From an uncultured Acidobacteriota bacterium (GTDB lineage: Bacteria > Acidobacteriota > Terriglobia > Terriglobales > Acidobacteriaceae), in NCBI GenBank assembly GCA_903932385.1, contig CAIZGA010000071.1, forward strand, positions 1-6,663: DNA of 6,663 nt, in the 5' to 3' direction. How positions within the stretch are numbered: the first letter of the stretch is position 1; the number at the start of each line of letters is the position of its first letter. This document shows, in pieces, positions 1-6,663 of the stretch. The translations under genes were made by a program, and so were the position numbers. The notes beneath the pieces were generated by a model. It worked only from the letters and a program-made list of their open reading frames with translations. It ran no database searches and had not been told where the DNA came from.

Positions 1-236
1 CCGAACTTCACCAGCGTCGCTTCCACCGCCGCGGCAATCTCCTCCGGCTTGGTCACGTCCAACGCCAGCGCCAGCACATTATGTTGATGATGTTCTTCCA
101 GGTCGGCAATCTGTTTCACATTGCGTGCCGTCGCCACCACTTTGTTGCCGGCCTTCAGCGCTTCTTCCGCCAGCAACCGGCCAAAGCCCGTGCTCGCGCC
201 CGTGATAAACCACACCCGTTCCTTGGTAGCCGACAT
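1..236 (-). CDS. Short-chain dehydrogenase/reductase (SDR), 5' part only
   Basis: N-terminal 78 codons of a classical SDR; the rest lies beyond position 1. The family performs NAD(P)-dependent oxidoreduction of alcohols and ketones in the cytoplasm. Visible are the Rossmann start WFITGASTGFG with the TGxxxGxG cofactor motif (T12, G13, G17, G19), Arg38 after the second strand (ATAR, a position that often favours NADP), and the LDVT motif with Asp60 that contacts adenine. The start is supported by GAGAGG (243-248) six bases upstream of the ATG and by normal family spacing to the glycine motif. The catalytic Ser-Tyr-Lys region is outside the window, so the substrate cannot be judged. From memory the N-terminus looks like the 17-beta-hydroxysteroid-dehydrogenase-like SDR subgroup. 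It follows rpiB by 66 bases on the same strand and may be co-transcribed, but it has no obvious sugar-phosphate role. Confidence 0.9.
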   Translation of the reverse strand, partial: MSATKERVWFITGASTGFGRLLAEEALKAGNKVVATARNVKQIADLEEHHQHNVLALALDVTKPEEIAAAVEATLVKF

Positions 237-302
237 AGTCCGCCTCTCTTGCCTCTGTATTTTGGATGCGCTATCGCGCCCGACGACTCAGTCCGCTTCG
301 GC

Positions 303-773
303 CTAAATCTTTCCCGACGTTTTCATGAACTCGGATTCAATCGCGCGCACTTTATTCAGCCGACGCACCAGCCGCTCTTCGGTCGCAGAAAACTTCGCGT
401 GCAGATACGCTTCCACCAACTCCGCCGCCACCGCGCGCCCGATGATTCTCGCGCCCAGCACCAGCACGTTCATGTCGTCATGCTCCACGCCCTGGTGTGC
501 CGAATACGTATCGTGGCACATCGACGCCCGCACGCCCGGCATTTTGTTCGCCGCAATCGTCACGCCCACGCCGCTGCCGCAAATCAGCACGCCGCGCTCC
601 GCCTCGCCCATCATCAACGCCTTGCCCACCGCTTCGGCAAAGTCGGGATAATCTGATGGCTTGTCGTCATACGCGCCCAGGTCCAGCACTTCGTGCCCCA
701 ACGCGCGGATCTGCTCGCGCACTTCTTCCTTCAGTGCAAATCCCGCGTGGTCGGCTGCAATCGCAATCTTCAT
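303..773 (-). CDS. rpiB: Ribose-5-phosphate isomerase B (RpiB/LacAB family)
   Basis: 156 residues, the normal length for RpiB. The enzyme interconverts ribose 5-phosphate and ribulose 5-phosphate in the non-oxidative pentose phosphate pathway, as a cytoplasmic dimer or tetramer. Visible hallmarks are the N-terminal MKIAIAADHAG with Asp8 and His9, the phosphate and active-site loop CGSGVGVTIAANK with the catalytic cysteine at Cys65 (Cys66 in E. coli), His98 in VEHDDMN (matching E. coli His99), and the LGARIIG segment. The basic C-terminal helix with Arg134, Arg137 and Arg138 is typical of phosphate binding. LacA/LacB of galactose 6-phosphate isomerase are paralogues, but this is a single full-length copy beside tkt with no tagatose genes, so RpiB is preferred. 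The start lies 24 bases after the tkt stop. Its Shine-Dalgarno match is weak (GAAG about 10 bases upstream), which suggests translation coupled to tkt. Confidence 0.96.
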   Translation of the reverse strand: MKIAIAADHAGFALKEEVREQIRALGHEVLDLGAYDDKPSDYPDFAEAVGKALMMGEAERGVLICGSGVGVTIAANKMPGVRASMCHDTYSAHQGVEHDDMNVLVLGARIIGRAVAAELVEAYLHAKFSATEERLVRRLNKVRAIESEFMKTSGKI

Positions 774-797
774 CGCTTTATTTCTTCACCAGTCGTT

Positions 798-2765
798 TTA
801 CTTCTTGATTAATTTCTTCGCGTGCTCCACAACATTCGCCACGTTGAATCCCAACTTGTCCATCGCCACCGGTCCCGGCGCCGAGGCGCCAAAGCGGTCC
901 AGCCCGATGACTTCATCGGCATACTTCCACCAGCCCAGCGTCGCGCCCGCTTCAATCGCCAGCTTCGGCAATTTCTTCGGCAACACACTCTCGCGATACT
1001 CCGCCGTCTGCTCGTCAAAAATCTTCCAGCTCGGCAGGCTCACCACCTGTGCGCTGATGCCCGCGGCCTTCAACTCCACCGCCGACTTCATCGCCAGCGT
1101 CACTTCCGACCCGCACGCCACCAGCACCACATCCGTGCCCGCTTCCAACACGTAGCCGCCCTTGCTCACGCCTTCGGCCACTTTGTATTTCGCCGCGTCC
1201 AGCACCGGCAGGTCCTGTCGGGATAACGCCATAAAGCTCGGCGACTTTCTTTCCAGCGCCAGCTTCCACGCCGCCGCCGTTTCATTCGCGTCCGCAGGAT
1301 GAAAATCCGTCAGTCCCGGAATCGCGCGCAGCGACATGATCTGCTCCACCGGCTGGTGCGTCGGTCCGTCCTCGCCCAACCCAATCGAGTCATGCGTAAA
1401 CACAAACAGCGACTGCACATGCATCAGCGACGCCAACCGAATCGCCGGCCGGCAATAATCGCTGAACACAAAAAACGTCGAGCCAAACGGAATCAATCCG
1501 CCATGCGCCGCCATGCCGTTCACCATCGCGCACATGCCGAACTCGCGCACGCCGAAAAACACGTTGCGTCCCGCCGGGTCCACATGGAAACTCGGGCTGT
1601 CTTTGAAAATTGTCTTCGTGCTCGCCGTCAAATCCGCCGCGCCGCCAAACAACTGCGGCACCTTCGCGGCCACCGCGTTCATCACCTGCTGGCCTGCATT
1701 GCGGGTCGCCACCGGCTTCTCTGTCGGGAAGACAGGAATCGTCTGCTCCCATCCCGCCGCCAATTCTCCCAGCTGTGCGGTTTCCAATTCCTTCGCCAAC
1801 TCCGGCTGCGCAGATTTATATTGTTGCCACATCGCGTCCCACTTCGCGTTCGCCGCCTTGCCGCGCTCGCCCACCGTCGCCCACTGCTTCGCAGCTTCGT
1901 CCGGCACGTAGAAAAATTTGTCCGCCGGCCAGCCCAGGTTCTCTTTCGTCTTCGCCGTGTCCGCCGGCCCCATCGGTTCGCCGTGGACTTTATTCGTCCC
2001 CGCCTTCGGGCTGCCGTATCCAATCACCGTCCGCACTGCAATCAGCGTCGGCTTGTTCGTCTCTTTTTTCGCTTCGGCAATCGCCGCTTCAATCGCGCCA
2101 ATGTCATTGCCGTCGGCCACGCGCAGCACCTGCCAGTGGTACGACTCGAACCGCTTCTTCACGTCTTCGGTGTAACTCAGCTCTGTCGGTCCATCCAGCG
2201 AAATCAAATTATCGTCGTACAACACAATCAGCTTGCCCAGCCCCAGCGTTCCCGCCAGCGATGCCGCTTCATGTGAGATGCCTTCCATCAGATCGCCGTC
2301 GCCGCACAAGGCAAACGTGTAGTGGTCCACAATCTCCAGCCCCGGCTGGTTGTAGCGTGCCGCCAGATGCCGCTCCGCCACCGCCATGCCCGCGGCCATC
2401 GCAAATCCCTGGCCCAGCGGTCCGGTCGTCACTTCCACGCCGTCGGTGTCGCCGCGCTCGGGGTGTCCCGGCGTTTTCGAGTGCCACTGGCGGAAGCTTT
2501 CCAAATCCTCCATCGTCACCTTGTATCCGCTCAAATGTAGTACCGAATACAGCAGCGCCGACGCATGACCATTCGACAACACAAACCGGTCCCTGTCCCA
2601 CCACTTTGAGTTCGCCGGATTATGCTTCATCAGCTTGTTGAAGAGAACATACGCAATCGGTGCGCAGCCCAGCGGCGCGCCCGGATGTCCGCTTTTGGCC
2701 TTTTCCACCGTATCGAGTGCAAGAAAACGGATCGTATTAATTGAAAGCTGATCGATGTCGCTCAT
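798..2765 (-). CDS. tkt: Transketolase
   Basis: 655 residues, close to the roughly 660 of E. coli TktA. It transfers a two-carbon ketol unit from a ketose phosphate to an aldose phosphate using thiamine diphosphate and a divalent metal, linking the pentose phosphate pathway to glycolysis. Domains in order are the pyrophosphate-binding domain (about 1-330), the pyrimidine-binding domain (about 350-520) and the C-terminal domain (about 535-655). Visible residues are His27 in SGHPG, His67 in SNGHAS, His101 in GHPE, the ThDP/metal motif GDGDLMEG at 155-162 with Asn186 closing it, His261, the cofactor-activating glutamate Glu408 in VREFGM, and the [10 protein letters not shown] loop at 463-472 with Asp466 and His470. 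All expected catalytic positions are present, so it should be active. The ATG is preceded by GAGG four bases upstream and matches the family N-terminus. It lies 58 bases after the GH15 gene and 24 before rpiB. Confidence 0.98.
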   Translation of the reverse strand: MSDIDQLSINTIRFLALDTVEKAKSGHPGAPLGCAPIAYVLFNKLMKHNPANSKWWDRDRFVLSNGHASALLYSVLHLSGYKVTMEDLESFRQWHSKTPGHPERGDTDGVEVTTGPLGQGFAMAAGMAVAERHLAARYNQPGLEIVDHYTFALCGDGDLMEGISHEAASLAGTLGLGKLIVLYDDNLISLDGPTELSYTEDVKKRFESYHWQVLRVADGNDIGAIEAAIAEAKKETNKPTLIAVRTVIGYGSPKAGTNKVHGEPMGPADTAKTKENLGWPADKFFYVPDEAAKQWATVGERGKAANAKWDAMWQQYKSAQPELAKELETAQLGELAAGWEQTIPVFPTEKPVATRNAGQQVMNAVAAKVPQLFGGAADLTASTKTIFKDSPSFHVDPAGRNVFFGVREFGMCAMVNGMAAHGGLIPFGSTFFVFSDYCRPAIRLASLMHVQSLFVFTHDSIGLGEDGPTHQPVEQIMSLRAIPGLTDFHPADANETAAAWKLALERKSPSFMALSRQDLPVLDAAKYKVAEGVSKGGYVLEAGTDVVLVACGSEVTLAMKSAVELKAAGISAQVVSLPSWKIFDEQTAEYRESVLPKKLPKLAIEAGATLGWWKYADEVIGLDRFGASAPGPVAMDKLGFNVANVVEHAKKLIKK

Positions 2766-2823
2766 GGTTCCTCAAATATCCAATATTTCGTGGTTCATAC
2801 AGTATAGGCGGTGTGCAACTCTA
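2766..2823. other. GH15-tkt intergenic gap with AT-only inverted repeat
   Basis: The gap holds a perfect 6-base inverted repeat, AAATAT (2774-2779) and ATATTT (2783-2788), around a three-base CCA loop. Read on the minus strand it sits directly before the GAGG ribosome binding site of tkt (2770-2773). It is the only AT-run of this kind near the gene starts of the minus-strand block. A TGGTTC direct repeat brackets it (2765-2770 and 2791-2796); the first copy overlaps the last base of the tkt start triplet. No poly-T run follows, so it is not a terminator for the GH15 gene. Confidence 0.55.
2801..2806 (-). promoter_or_regulatory. Possible -10 element for tkt
   Basis: On the minus strand this reads TATACT, five of six bases of the sigma-70 -10 consensus. 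It would start transcription about 28-30 bases upstream of the tkt ATG. No good -35 box lies 16-18 bases further upstream, where the sequence is the end of the GH15 gene. It may give tkt and rpiB expression independent of the hydrolase gene. Confidence 0.3.
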
Positions 2824-5250
2824 TCATCCCAGCACCCGAATGATTTTGTTGCCCTCCAGCCAGCGGTTCTCCTCCGGCCAGTACATTGAAAACTCAAGGC
2901 TTCCACCCGCCGCGCCGCTCGCCGGCACATCCGCATAGAACCCCGGATAGCCCGCCATCTTCGCTTCCACCGCGTGCGTCGTCACCCAGTTGTCCGCCGT
3001 CCACACCACGCGGAAACGCTTCTGGTCCAGCACCCGCAGAATTTGCCCCACGCCCATCTCTGCAATCGGCCTCGCCAGTTGGAAAATCTCCACCGGCCTC
3101 CGCTTATGTTCCACACCGTCTTTCGAATAGCGGTCGTACACAATCTGCACGCGGTCAAACACGCAGCCATCCGCCGCACTGCGCAGCAGTTTGATGTACT
3201 CCGCATGGGCCCACGCCAGCGGCTGTGCAGAACCCGCCGACTCGCCAAAGAACAGTCCCTCTTCCGGCATGTCTTCATGGTCCCAGATCTGTTCCGGCAA
3301 CATGCCGCCAATCGAACTAAATCTCTCAATCGCCTTAATCAGCAGCGTGATGTCCTTACCCGCCGCCATCTCGTAATGCGCCCGTTCGCCCGTCAGCAGC
3401 GGCCACGCCCGTCCCTGTCCCCAGGTCAAAAACGGCCCGCCGTCTTTCCGCTGTCCGTAACCGTCATGGTTGTACCGCCGCCAGCAGGGCCCGAACTGCG
3501 TTTCAATCCGCAGCACTGAATCAATCACCTTCAGCGTGTCCACAATCAGCGGGTTGTCCGCGCGACGCACGCCGTATCGCACCAGCTCCAGAAATCCGCC
3601 GTCCACAATCTCCCGCGCCTCAAACTCCGTCTTCTCGCCTGGCCCGCGGTTGTTCACCGTCACCTTGTCGTAGCCGCAATCCCCCGGCTTCACAAACGGG
3701 TCGGTACACTGCGGCGGCCGTATGCGGATGTAATGCCGCTTCACTTCATCCAGCAACACGCCATCGCTGGTCGTCGTCCACTCTTCCAGGTGGGCTTCCA
3801 GCCAGTCCGCATAATCTTCCAGAAACTCCGCCATCTCAGGAGCTTCATGCGCCCGCGCTATGTCCGCCGCACACAGCAATCCGGAAATCACCGCCGCCAA
3901 TGTTGACGGCGAATAGCCGGCATTTTCTTCCCATCGTTCCTGTTGAGTCACCGGAGCAAACCGCACCAGAAACGCCGCCGCCCGCTCCACAAACGGAAAC
4001 ACATCAAAATTTCCCAGCCCGCCCAGCTTCCACAACCGCCACGCCAGAATAATCGGGAACGCCACTTCATCCAGTTGGATCCCCGTCCAGTACGGCGTGC
4101 CGTCAATCCAGAAATTCTGCGCGAATCCCCCATCCGGCTTCTGCGTACACGCCAGATACACCAACGCCCTTCGTGCCGTATCCACGCGTCCGCACGCCAG
4201 CAACGCCGTTGCCGAATGCACCATGTCGCGCGTCCAGACGAGATGGTATCCGCCCAGGTCGTCATCTCCCTTTGACCGGCCCCACGGTATCGACGCCGAC
4301 GCAATAAACGCGCCCGCATACGTCTTGTCCTCATGCGCCAGCAGAATATTGTGGCTGATGCGCATCAATCTCCCGCCGTCGGTCGACTTCGCCGCCAGCC
4401 GCTCGGGGCTTTCCGCGCGGTGCCATTGCTCGATGAATCTTTTTCGGTGCGCCTCAAACGGCATCGCCAGCGACTGCATCATCCCGCTCAACGCCGCATG
4501 GTGTCCTTCCCCCACACTGATGGCCACGGTGAACTCCCGCGTCCGCTCGATATCGATCTCGCCCATCACCGCAATGTTGCCGTCCAGCGCCTCGCCGAAC
4601 TCCCACTCCATCTTCATGTTCTTCGCCAGGTCCTGCCAGCCGTCGCTCATGCCAACGTACCCGCAGCTCACCCGCGTAAATCCACAGTCCGCGCCCATCG
4701 CCAGCGAGATTTGCCGCATCCAGCACAGCAGCGCATTCATGCCCGCCACTTCCACGCCGCGGCCGTTGTTGTTCGCTCCGCCCACTTCAATATGCGGCGC
4801 CATCAGCGCGTAGACCTTCATCCGCCGCAGCACATCTTCTTCGCCGGTGATTTTGATCCGCTGCAGCACAATCGGGTGATGCGGATCGCACACCACTTCC
4901 TTGGTCAGCGCATACCGCCCCATCGGGTCGCGCTCCACCATCCTCACGCCCAGCGCATCATTGTCGATGTACTCAAACTCATGCTGCAGATGCCGCTTCT
5001 CTTCATGGAAAAACGTCTCCCCGTCGGTGAACAGGAATTCCATGTCGCGCACCTGCGGCCGGTCAATCGTCGGGTAATAAATTTCATTCAGGATGCCGTG
5101 CGACATGGTGAACCACACGCGGCTGCTCGCCGCATACGCCGTGCCCACCGCGTCCTTGCGGCTCGATGTCCAGCGCGGAGCCATCCCGGGCGCGCCAAAC
5201 GCCGCACCCTGTCCTTTGATCCACCGGTAAGCTGTCTCTTTTCCGCTCAT
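2824..5250 (-). CDS. GH15 glucoamylase-type glycoside hydrolase (probable glucan 1,4-alpha-glucosidase)
   Basis: 808 residues with no signal peptide or membrane segment, so probably cytoplasmic. GH15 enzymes release glucose from the non-reducing end of alpha-glucans by an inverting mechanism. The N-terminal part (about 15-285) looks like the beta-sandwich found in bacterial glucoamylases and glucodextranase, with the family signature [25 protein letters not shown] and EEKR. The (alpha/alpha)6 catalytic barrel spans about 295-690. It shows the substrate-site motif VWTRDM (Arg341, Asp342), the general-acid motif [12 protein letters not shown] (acid probably Glu441) and the general-base motif MLPEQIWD (base probably Glu653). 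A further module occupies about 705-808. The start is fixed within limits because a stop (TAG, 5254-5256) lies in frame two codons upstream, and the next Met is residue 23. Its Shine-Dalgarno sequence is poor. Substrate is uncertain: glycogen or maltodextrin is most likely, but the family also includes glucodextranases and trehalases. It leads the tkt-rpiB cluster. Confidence 0.93.
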   Translation of the reverse strand: MSGKETAYRWIKGQGAAFGAPGMAPRWTSSRKDAVGTAYAASSRVWFTMSHGILNEIYYPTIDRPQVRDMEFLFTDGETFFHEEKRHLQHEFEYIDNDALGVRMVERDPMGRYALTKEVVCDPHHPIVLQRIKITGEEDVLRRMKVYALMAPHIEVGGANNNGRGVEVAGMNALLCWMRQISLAMGADCGFTRVSCGYVGMSDGWQDLAKNMKMEWEFGEALDGNIAVMGEIDIERTREFTVAISVGEGHHAALSGMMQSLAMPFEAHRKRFIEQWHRAESPERLAAKSTDGGRLMRISHNILLAHEDKTYAGAFIASASIPWGRSKGDDDLGGYHLVWTRDMVHSATALLACGRVDTARRALVYLACTQKPDGGFAQNFWIDGTPYWTGIQLDEVAFPIILAWRLWKLGGLGNFDVFPFVERAAAFLVRFAPVTQQERWEENAGYSPSTLAAVISGLLCAADIARAHEAPEMAEFLEDYADWLEAHLEEWTTTSDGVLLDEVKRHYIRIRPPQCTDPFVKPGDCGYDKVTVNNRGPGEKTEFEAREIVDGGFLELVRYGVRRADNPLIVDTLKVIDSVLRIETQFGPCWRRYNHDGYGQRKDGGPFLTWGQGRAWPLLTGERAHYEMAAGKDITLLIKAIERFSSIGGMLPEQIWDHEDMPEEGLFFGESAGSAQPLAWAHAEYIKLLRSAADGCVFDRVQIVYDRYSKDGVEHKRRPVEIFQLARPIAEMGVGQILRVLDQKRFRVVWTADNWVTTHAVEAKMAGYPGFYADVPASGAAGGSLEFSMYWPEENRWLEGNKIIRVLG

Positions 5251-5351
5251 GTCCTATGCCTGCCACTCCAGCATACCCAACTATTCCGCCCTCCCAGCCG
5301 CCTCCACCCCAAGTCAACAAATATTTATCTGCCATTCCCGGCAACACTGTA

Positions 5352-5380
5352 TCTATATATCTCTAAGCTGCATCTATTAA
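5352..5380 (-). promoter_or_regulatory. Possible sigma-70 promoter for the GH15-tkt-rpiB block
   Basis: Read on the minus strand, TTAATA (5375-5380) and TATAGA (5352-5357) are separated by 17 bases. Each matches four of six consensus positions. The implied 5' leader would be about 95 bases. The 6-base inverted repeat at 5369-5391 overlaps the -35 side, so a repressor there would be well placed. This is by-eye evidence only. Confidence 0.3.
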
Positions 5381-5445
5381 TGTTGGATGCATACATCTTC
5401 CATTTCGCTGTTTCCTCTTTCCCACCCCATACCCACGAACTCCGT

Positions 5446-5451
5446 TATGAT
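5446..5451 (+). promoter_or_regulatory. Possible -10 element for superoxide dismutase
   Basis: TATGAT matches five of six bases of the -10 consensus and lies about 40 bases before the sod start codon. The 16-18 base upstream position is a C-rich stretch without a -35 match, so this is a weak call. Confidence 0.25.
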
Positions 5452-5490
5452 GTAACCCGAGCTACTTTCAGTCCCACGAAGGAGACACAC

Positions 5491-6111
5491 ATGGCCTACG
5501 AACTCGCACCGCTCCCCTACCACTACGCCGCTCTCGAGCCGCACATTGACGTCGCCACCATGCACCTGCACCACGACAAGCACCACCAGGCCTACGTCAA
5601 CAACCTCAACGCCGCCATCGAGAAGCACCCCGAACTCGGCTCCCACTCCGTCGACGACCTCGTCCGCAACCTCGCCACCATTCCCGAGGACATCCGCGGT
5701 GCCGTCCGCAACAACGGCGGCGGCCACTCCAACCACACCCTCTTCTGGAACATCATGAAGCCCGTTGAAGAAGGCGCTGGCGGCGCTCCCACCGGTGCCA
5801 TCGGCGAACAAATCATCAAGGACTTCGGCTCCTTCGACGACTTCAAAAAGGCCTTCAATGACGCCGGCGTCAAGCAGTTCGGTTCCGGCTGGGCCTGGGC
5901 GGTTTTTGAGGGCGGCAAACTCAAAATCACCTCCACCCCCAATCAGGACTCGCCCCTCACCTCCGGCCTCTACCCCATCCTCGGCAACGACGTATGGGAA
6001 CACGCCTACTACCTCAAGTACAACAACCGCCGCCCAGACTACCTCGCCGCCTGGTGGAACGTAGTCAACTGGGACGCCATCAACACCCGCTTCGCCACCG
6101 CAAAAAAATAA
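5491..6111 (+). CDS. sodA: Superoxide dismutase, Fe/Mn family, probably Mn-type
   Basis: 206 residues, normal for the family, with no signal peptide, so cytoplasmic. It dismutates superoxide to oxygen and hydrogen peroxide. The N-terminal helical hairpin domain spans about 1-90 and the C-terminal alpha/beta domain about 95-206. The four metal ligands are all visible: His27, His82 in SNHTLFW, Asp167 and His171 in the DVWEHAYY signature. Other conserved residues are His31, Tyr35 and the GSGWAW segment (131-136). The second-shell glutamine comes from the C-terminal half (Gln152 in STPNQDSPL), with glycine at position 77. That is the Mn-type arrangement; Fe enzymes usually carry the glutamine in the N-terminal half. 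Cambialistic metal use cannot be excluded. The frame stays open far upstream, but AAGGAG (5479-5484) six bases before this ATG and the family N-terminus [10 protein letters not shown] fix the start. A terminator lies 48 bases after the stop, so it is probably monocistronic. Confidence 0.97.
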   Translation: MAYELAPLPYHYAALEPHIDVATMHLHHDKHHQAYVNNLNAAIEKHPELGSHSVDDLVRNLATIPEDIRGAVRNNGGGHSNHTLFWNIMKPVEEGAGGAPTGAIGEQIIKDFGSFDDFKKAFNDAGVKQFGSGWAWAVFEGGKLKITSTPNQDSPLTSGLYPILGNDVWEHAYYLKYNNRRPDYLAAWWNVVNWDAINTRFATAKK

Positions 6112-6159
6112 CCACCGCGAAGCAACATCGTTTTCATCCAACCATAGTTGTCAGCCAAG

Positions 6160-6189
6160 AAAAAGGCCGGATTCCCTCCGGCCTTTTTT
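6160..6189 (+). terminator. Rho-independent terminator after superoxide dismutase
   Basis: AAAAAGGCCGG (6160-6170) pairs perfectly with CCGGCCTTTTT (6178-6188) around a 7-base loop, giving an 11-base-pair stem whose six GC-rich pairs are followed by a run of six T (6184-6189). Because an A run precedes the stem, it could also stop transcription from the other strand. It isolates sod from the next gene downstream. Confidence 0.93.
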
Positions 6190-6222
6190 CTGTCTCCCAT
6201 TGACCTTCAAATCCTCAACGAA

Positions 6223-6267
6223 CTCTTATCCGCGGTTCTCTGTGTAATCCGTGGTCACGCTCTTATC
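6223..6267. repeat. Small intergenic element bounded by 8-base direct repeats
   Basis: CTCTTATC occurs exactly twice here, at 6223-6230 and 6260-6267, separated by 29 bases. Inside and overlapping the left copy are two near-identical octamers, ATCCGCGG (6228-6235) and ATCCGTGG (6247-6254), spaced 19 bases. In RNA, CCGCGG and CCGUGG could pair with one G-U. The segment GTGTAATCCGTGGTC resembles, from memory, short dispersed intergenic repeats seen in many environmental bacterial genomes. No coding potential is seen. Confidence 0.45.
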
Positions 6268-6296
6268 AGCTTTCATCACCGCCATCACTGTTAAGC

Positions 6297-6326
6297 TTCC
6301 CCCATCTCCCCGCGCCACAATATAAT
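6297..6326 (+). promoter_or_regulatory. Possible promoter for the downstream secreted-protein gene
   Basis: TATAAT at 6321-6326 is a perfect -10 consensus in otherwise GC-rich sequence, 30 bases before the first ATG of the next gene. TTCCCC (6297-6302) lies 18 bases upstream as a poor -35 (three of six matches). The implied leader is about 24 bases. It lies downstream of the sod terminator, as an independent promoter should. Confidence 0.45.
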
Positions 6327-6356
6327 TGCCTCCAGATTCAAACTCCTCCCGGACCT

Positions 6357-6663
6357 ATGAGCATGCCCATGAAGTCGCGCCCCGCACTCTGCCTTTTTCT
6401 GGCACTGCTCCTCCTGTCCACCATCGCCGCCGCGGACTCCCCACGCACTCCCGCCGCCGTCACGAAATTAATCAACGCCTGCATCGCCTCCGCGCAGGCA
6501 AATGCAGACAACGCCTATCGCTACAACTTCAGCGAAGACTGGCAGGCCGTCTCCAACGACACCAACCACGCCTCTCCCATCACCCACTCCTTCCAGTACG
6601 ACGTCACTTTTATTGACACCTACCCCTTCCGCCGCAAAGTCGGCATCGACGGTTACCCGCTCA
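6357..6663 (+). CDS. Secreted protein of unknown function, 3' end outside the window
   Basis: 102 codons are visible and the frame is open to the window end. Residues 1-26 form a good Sec signal peptide: basic n-region (Lys6, Arg8), hydrophobic core of about residues 9-23 rich in Leu, and an Ala-Ala-Ala/Asp cleavage site near 26/27. Cys12 is not in a lipobox, so export rather than lipidation is likely. The mature part has a short helical-looking stretch (about 33-55), then YNFSEDWQAV and a Phe/Tyr-Val-Phe-Ile pattern ending in YPFRRKVGIDGYPL. From memory, this 'FxV.FIDG.PYRR.V..NG.PL' style recurs in uncharacterised acidobacterial secreted proteins; I cannot name a function. Codon use (C-ending) matches sod, supporting a real gene. 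The exact start is uncertain: Met1, Met3 and Met5 are all possible and no clear Shine-Dalgarno sequence is present. Confidence 0.75.
   Translation, partial: MSMPMKSRPALCLFLALLLLSTIAAADSPRTPAAVTKLINACIASAQANADNAYRYNFSEDWQAVSNDTNHASPITHSFQYDVTFIDTYPFRRKVGIDGYPL

Larger units (their letters stand above)
5251..5490. other. Divergent intergenic region between the GH15 gene and superoxide dismutase
   Basis: 240 bases without a supportable gene, between two divergently transcribed genes; it must contain promoters for both. The centre (about 5317-5395) is clearly AT-rich against GC-rich surroundings. It includes the palindrome AAATATTT (5319-5326), the run CTATATATC (5353-5361), and a 6-base inverted repeat TGCATC (5369-5374) / GATGCA (5386-5391) with an 11-base spacer, which could be an operator. 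No known operator motif was recognised with confidence. Confidence 0.6.

Noticed and set aside
264..281. GCGC-TATC-GCGC hairpin between rpiB and the SDR gene as a terminator.
   Set aside because: The stem is only four base pairs and no T run follows on the minus strand, so it would not stop transcription between the two genes.
237..296. AGTCCGC direct repeat at 237-243 and 290-296 around the rpiB-SDR gap.
   Set aside because: A seven-base match in GC-rich sequence is expected by chance, and no element structure lies between the copies.
1299..2276. 325-codon plus-strand frame opposite transketolase.
   Set aside because: Arg/His-rich translation without domains; it lies wholly within the well-supported tkt gene.
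1610..2641. 343-codon plus-strand frame opposite transketolase.
   Set aside because: Ser/Pro/Arg-rich low-complexity translation, a compositional shadow of tkt.
5312..5317. TTGACT on the minus strand as the -35 box of the GH15 promoter.
   Set aside because: Sequence 16-18 bases downstream is G-rich with no -10-like hexamer.
4333..6111. The superoxide dismutase frame is open for 592 codons upstream, suggesting a fusion protein.
   Set aside because: The upstream part is antisense to the GH15 gene and crosses non-coding sequence. A strong AAGGAG site and the family N-terminus support the start at 5491.
5377..6141. 254-codon minus-strand open frame antisense to superoxide dismutase.
   Set aside because: Low-complexity Val/Gly/Glu product with no recognisable motif, produced by the C-ending codon bias of sod on the opposite strand.

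Overview
The window reads as ordinary chromosomal sequence from a free-living, moderately GC-rich bacterium (by eye, high-50s % GC). The protein sequences and the style of the last, secreted protein suggest Acidobacteriota (Terriglobia-like). That assignment is inferred from remembered family resemblance, not from a search. There are no rRNA or tRNA genes, CRISPR arrays, transposases, phage genes or toxin-antitoxin pairs.

Layout. Positions 1-5250 hold four genes, all on the minus strand. In transcription order they are a GH15 glucoamylase-type glycoside hydrolase (5250-2824), transketolase tkt (2765-798), ribose-5-phosphate isomerase B rpiB (773-303), and the 5' part of a short-chain dehydrogenase/reductase (236 to beyond position 1). 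The gaps are 58, 24 and 66 bases, so they could form one transcription unit, with a possible extra promoter just upstream of tkt. An AT-rich 240-base divergent intergenic region (5251-5490) separates this block from the plus-strand superoxide dismutase (5491-6111). A clear Rho-independent terminator follows (6160-6189). Next comes a non-coding stretch with a small repeat-bounded element (6223-6267) and a TATAAT-containing promoter candidate. The last gene, a secreted protein of unknown function, starts at 6357 and is cut by the window end.

How the genes fit together. GH15 enzymes release glucose from alpha-glucans such as glycogen or starch-type oligosaccharides. Tkt and RpiB are the non-oxidative pentose phosphate enzymes that interconvert hexose, pentose and triose phosphates. 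The block is therefore plausibly about turning stored or imported alpha-glucan into pentose phosphates and glycolytic intermediates. The SDR is not obviously part of this. The superoxide dismutase is a separate, divergently transcribed antioxidant gene.

I do not see a convincing undescribed system. The items most worth a second look are the small direct-repeat-bounded intergenic element, the C-terminal module of the GH15 protein, the AT-only hairpin touching the tkt ribosome binding site, the unknown secreted protein, and a strong C-over-G excess on the plus strand that persists across genes in both orientations.
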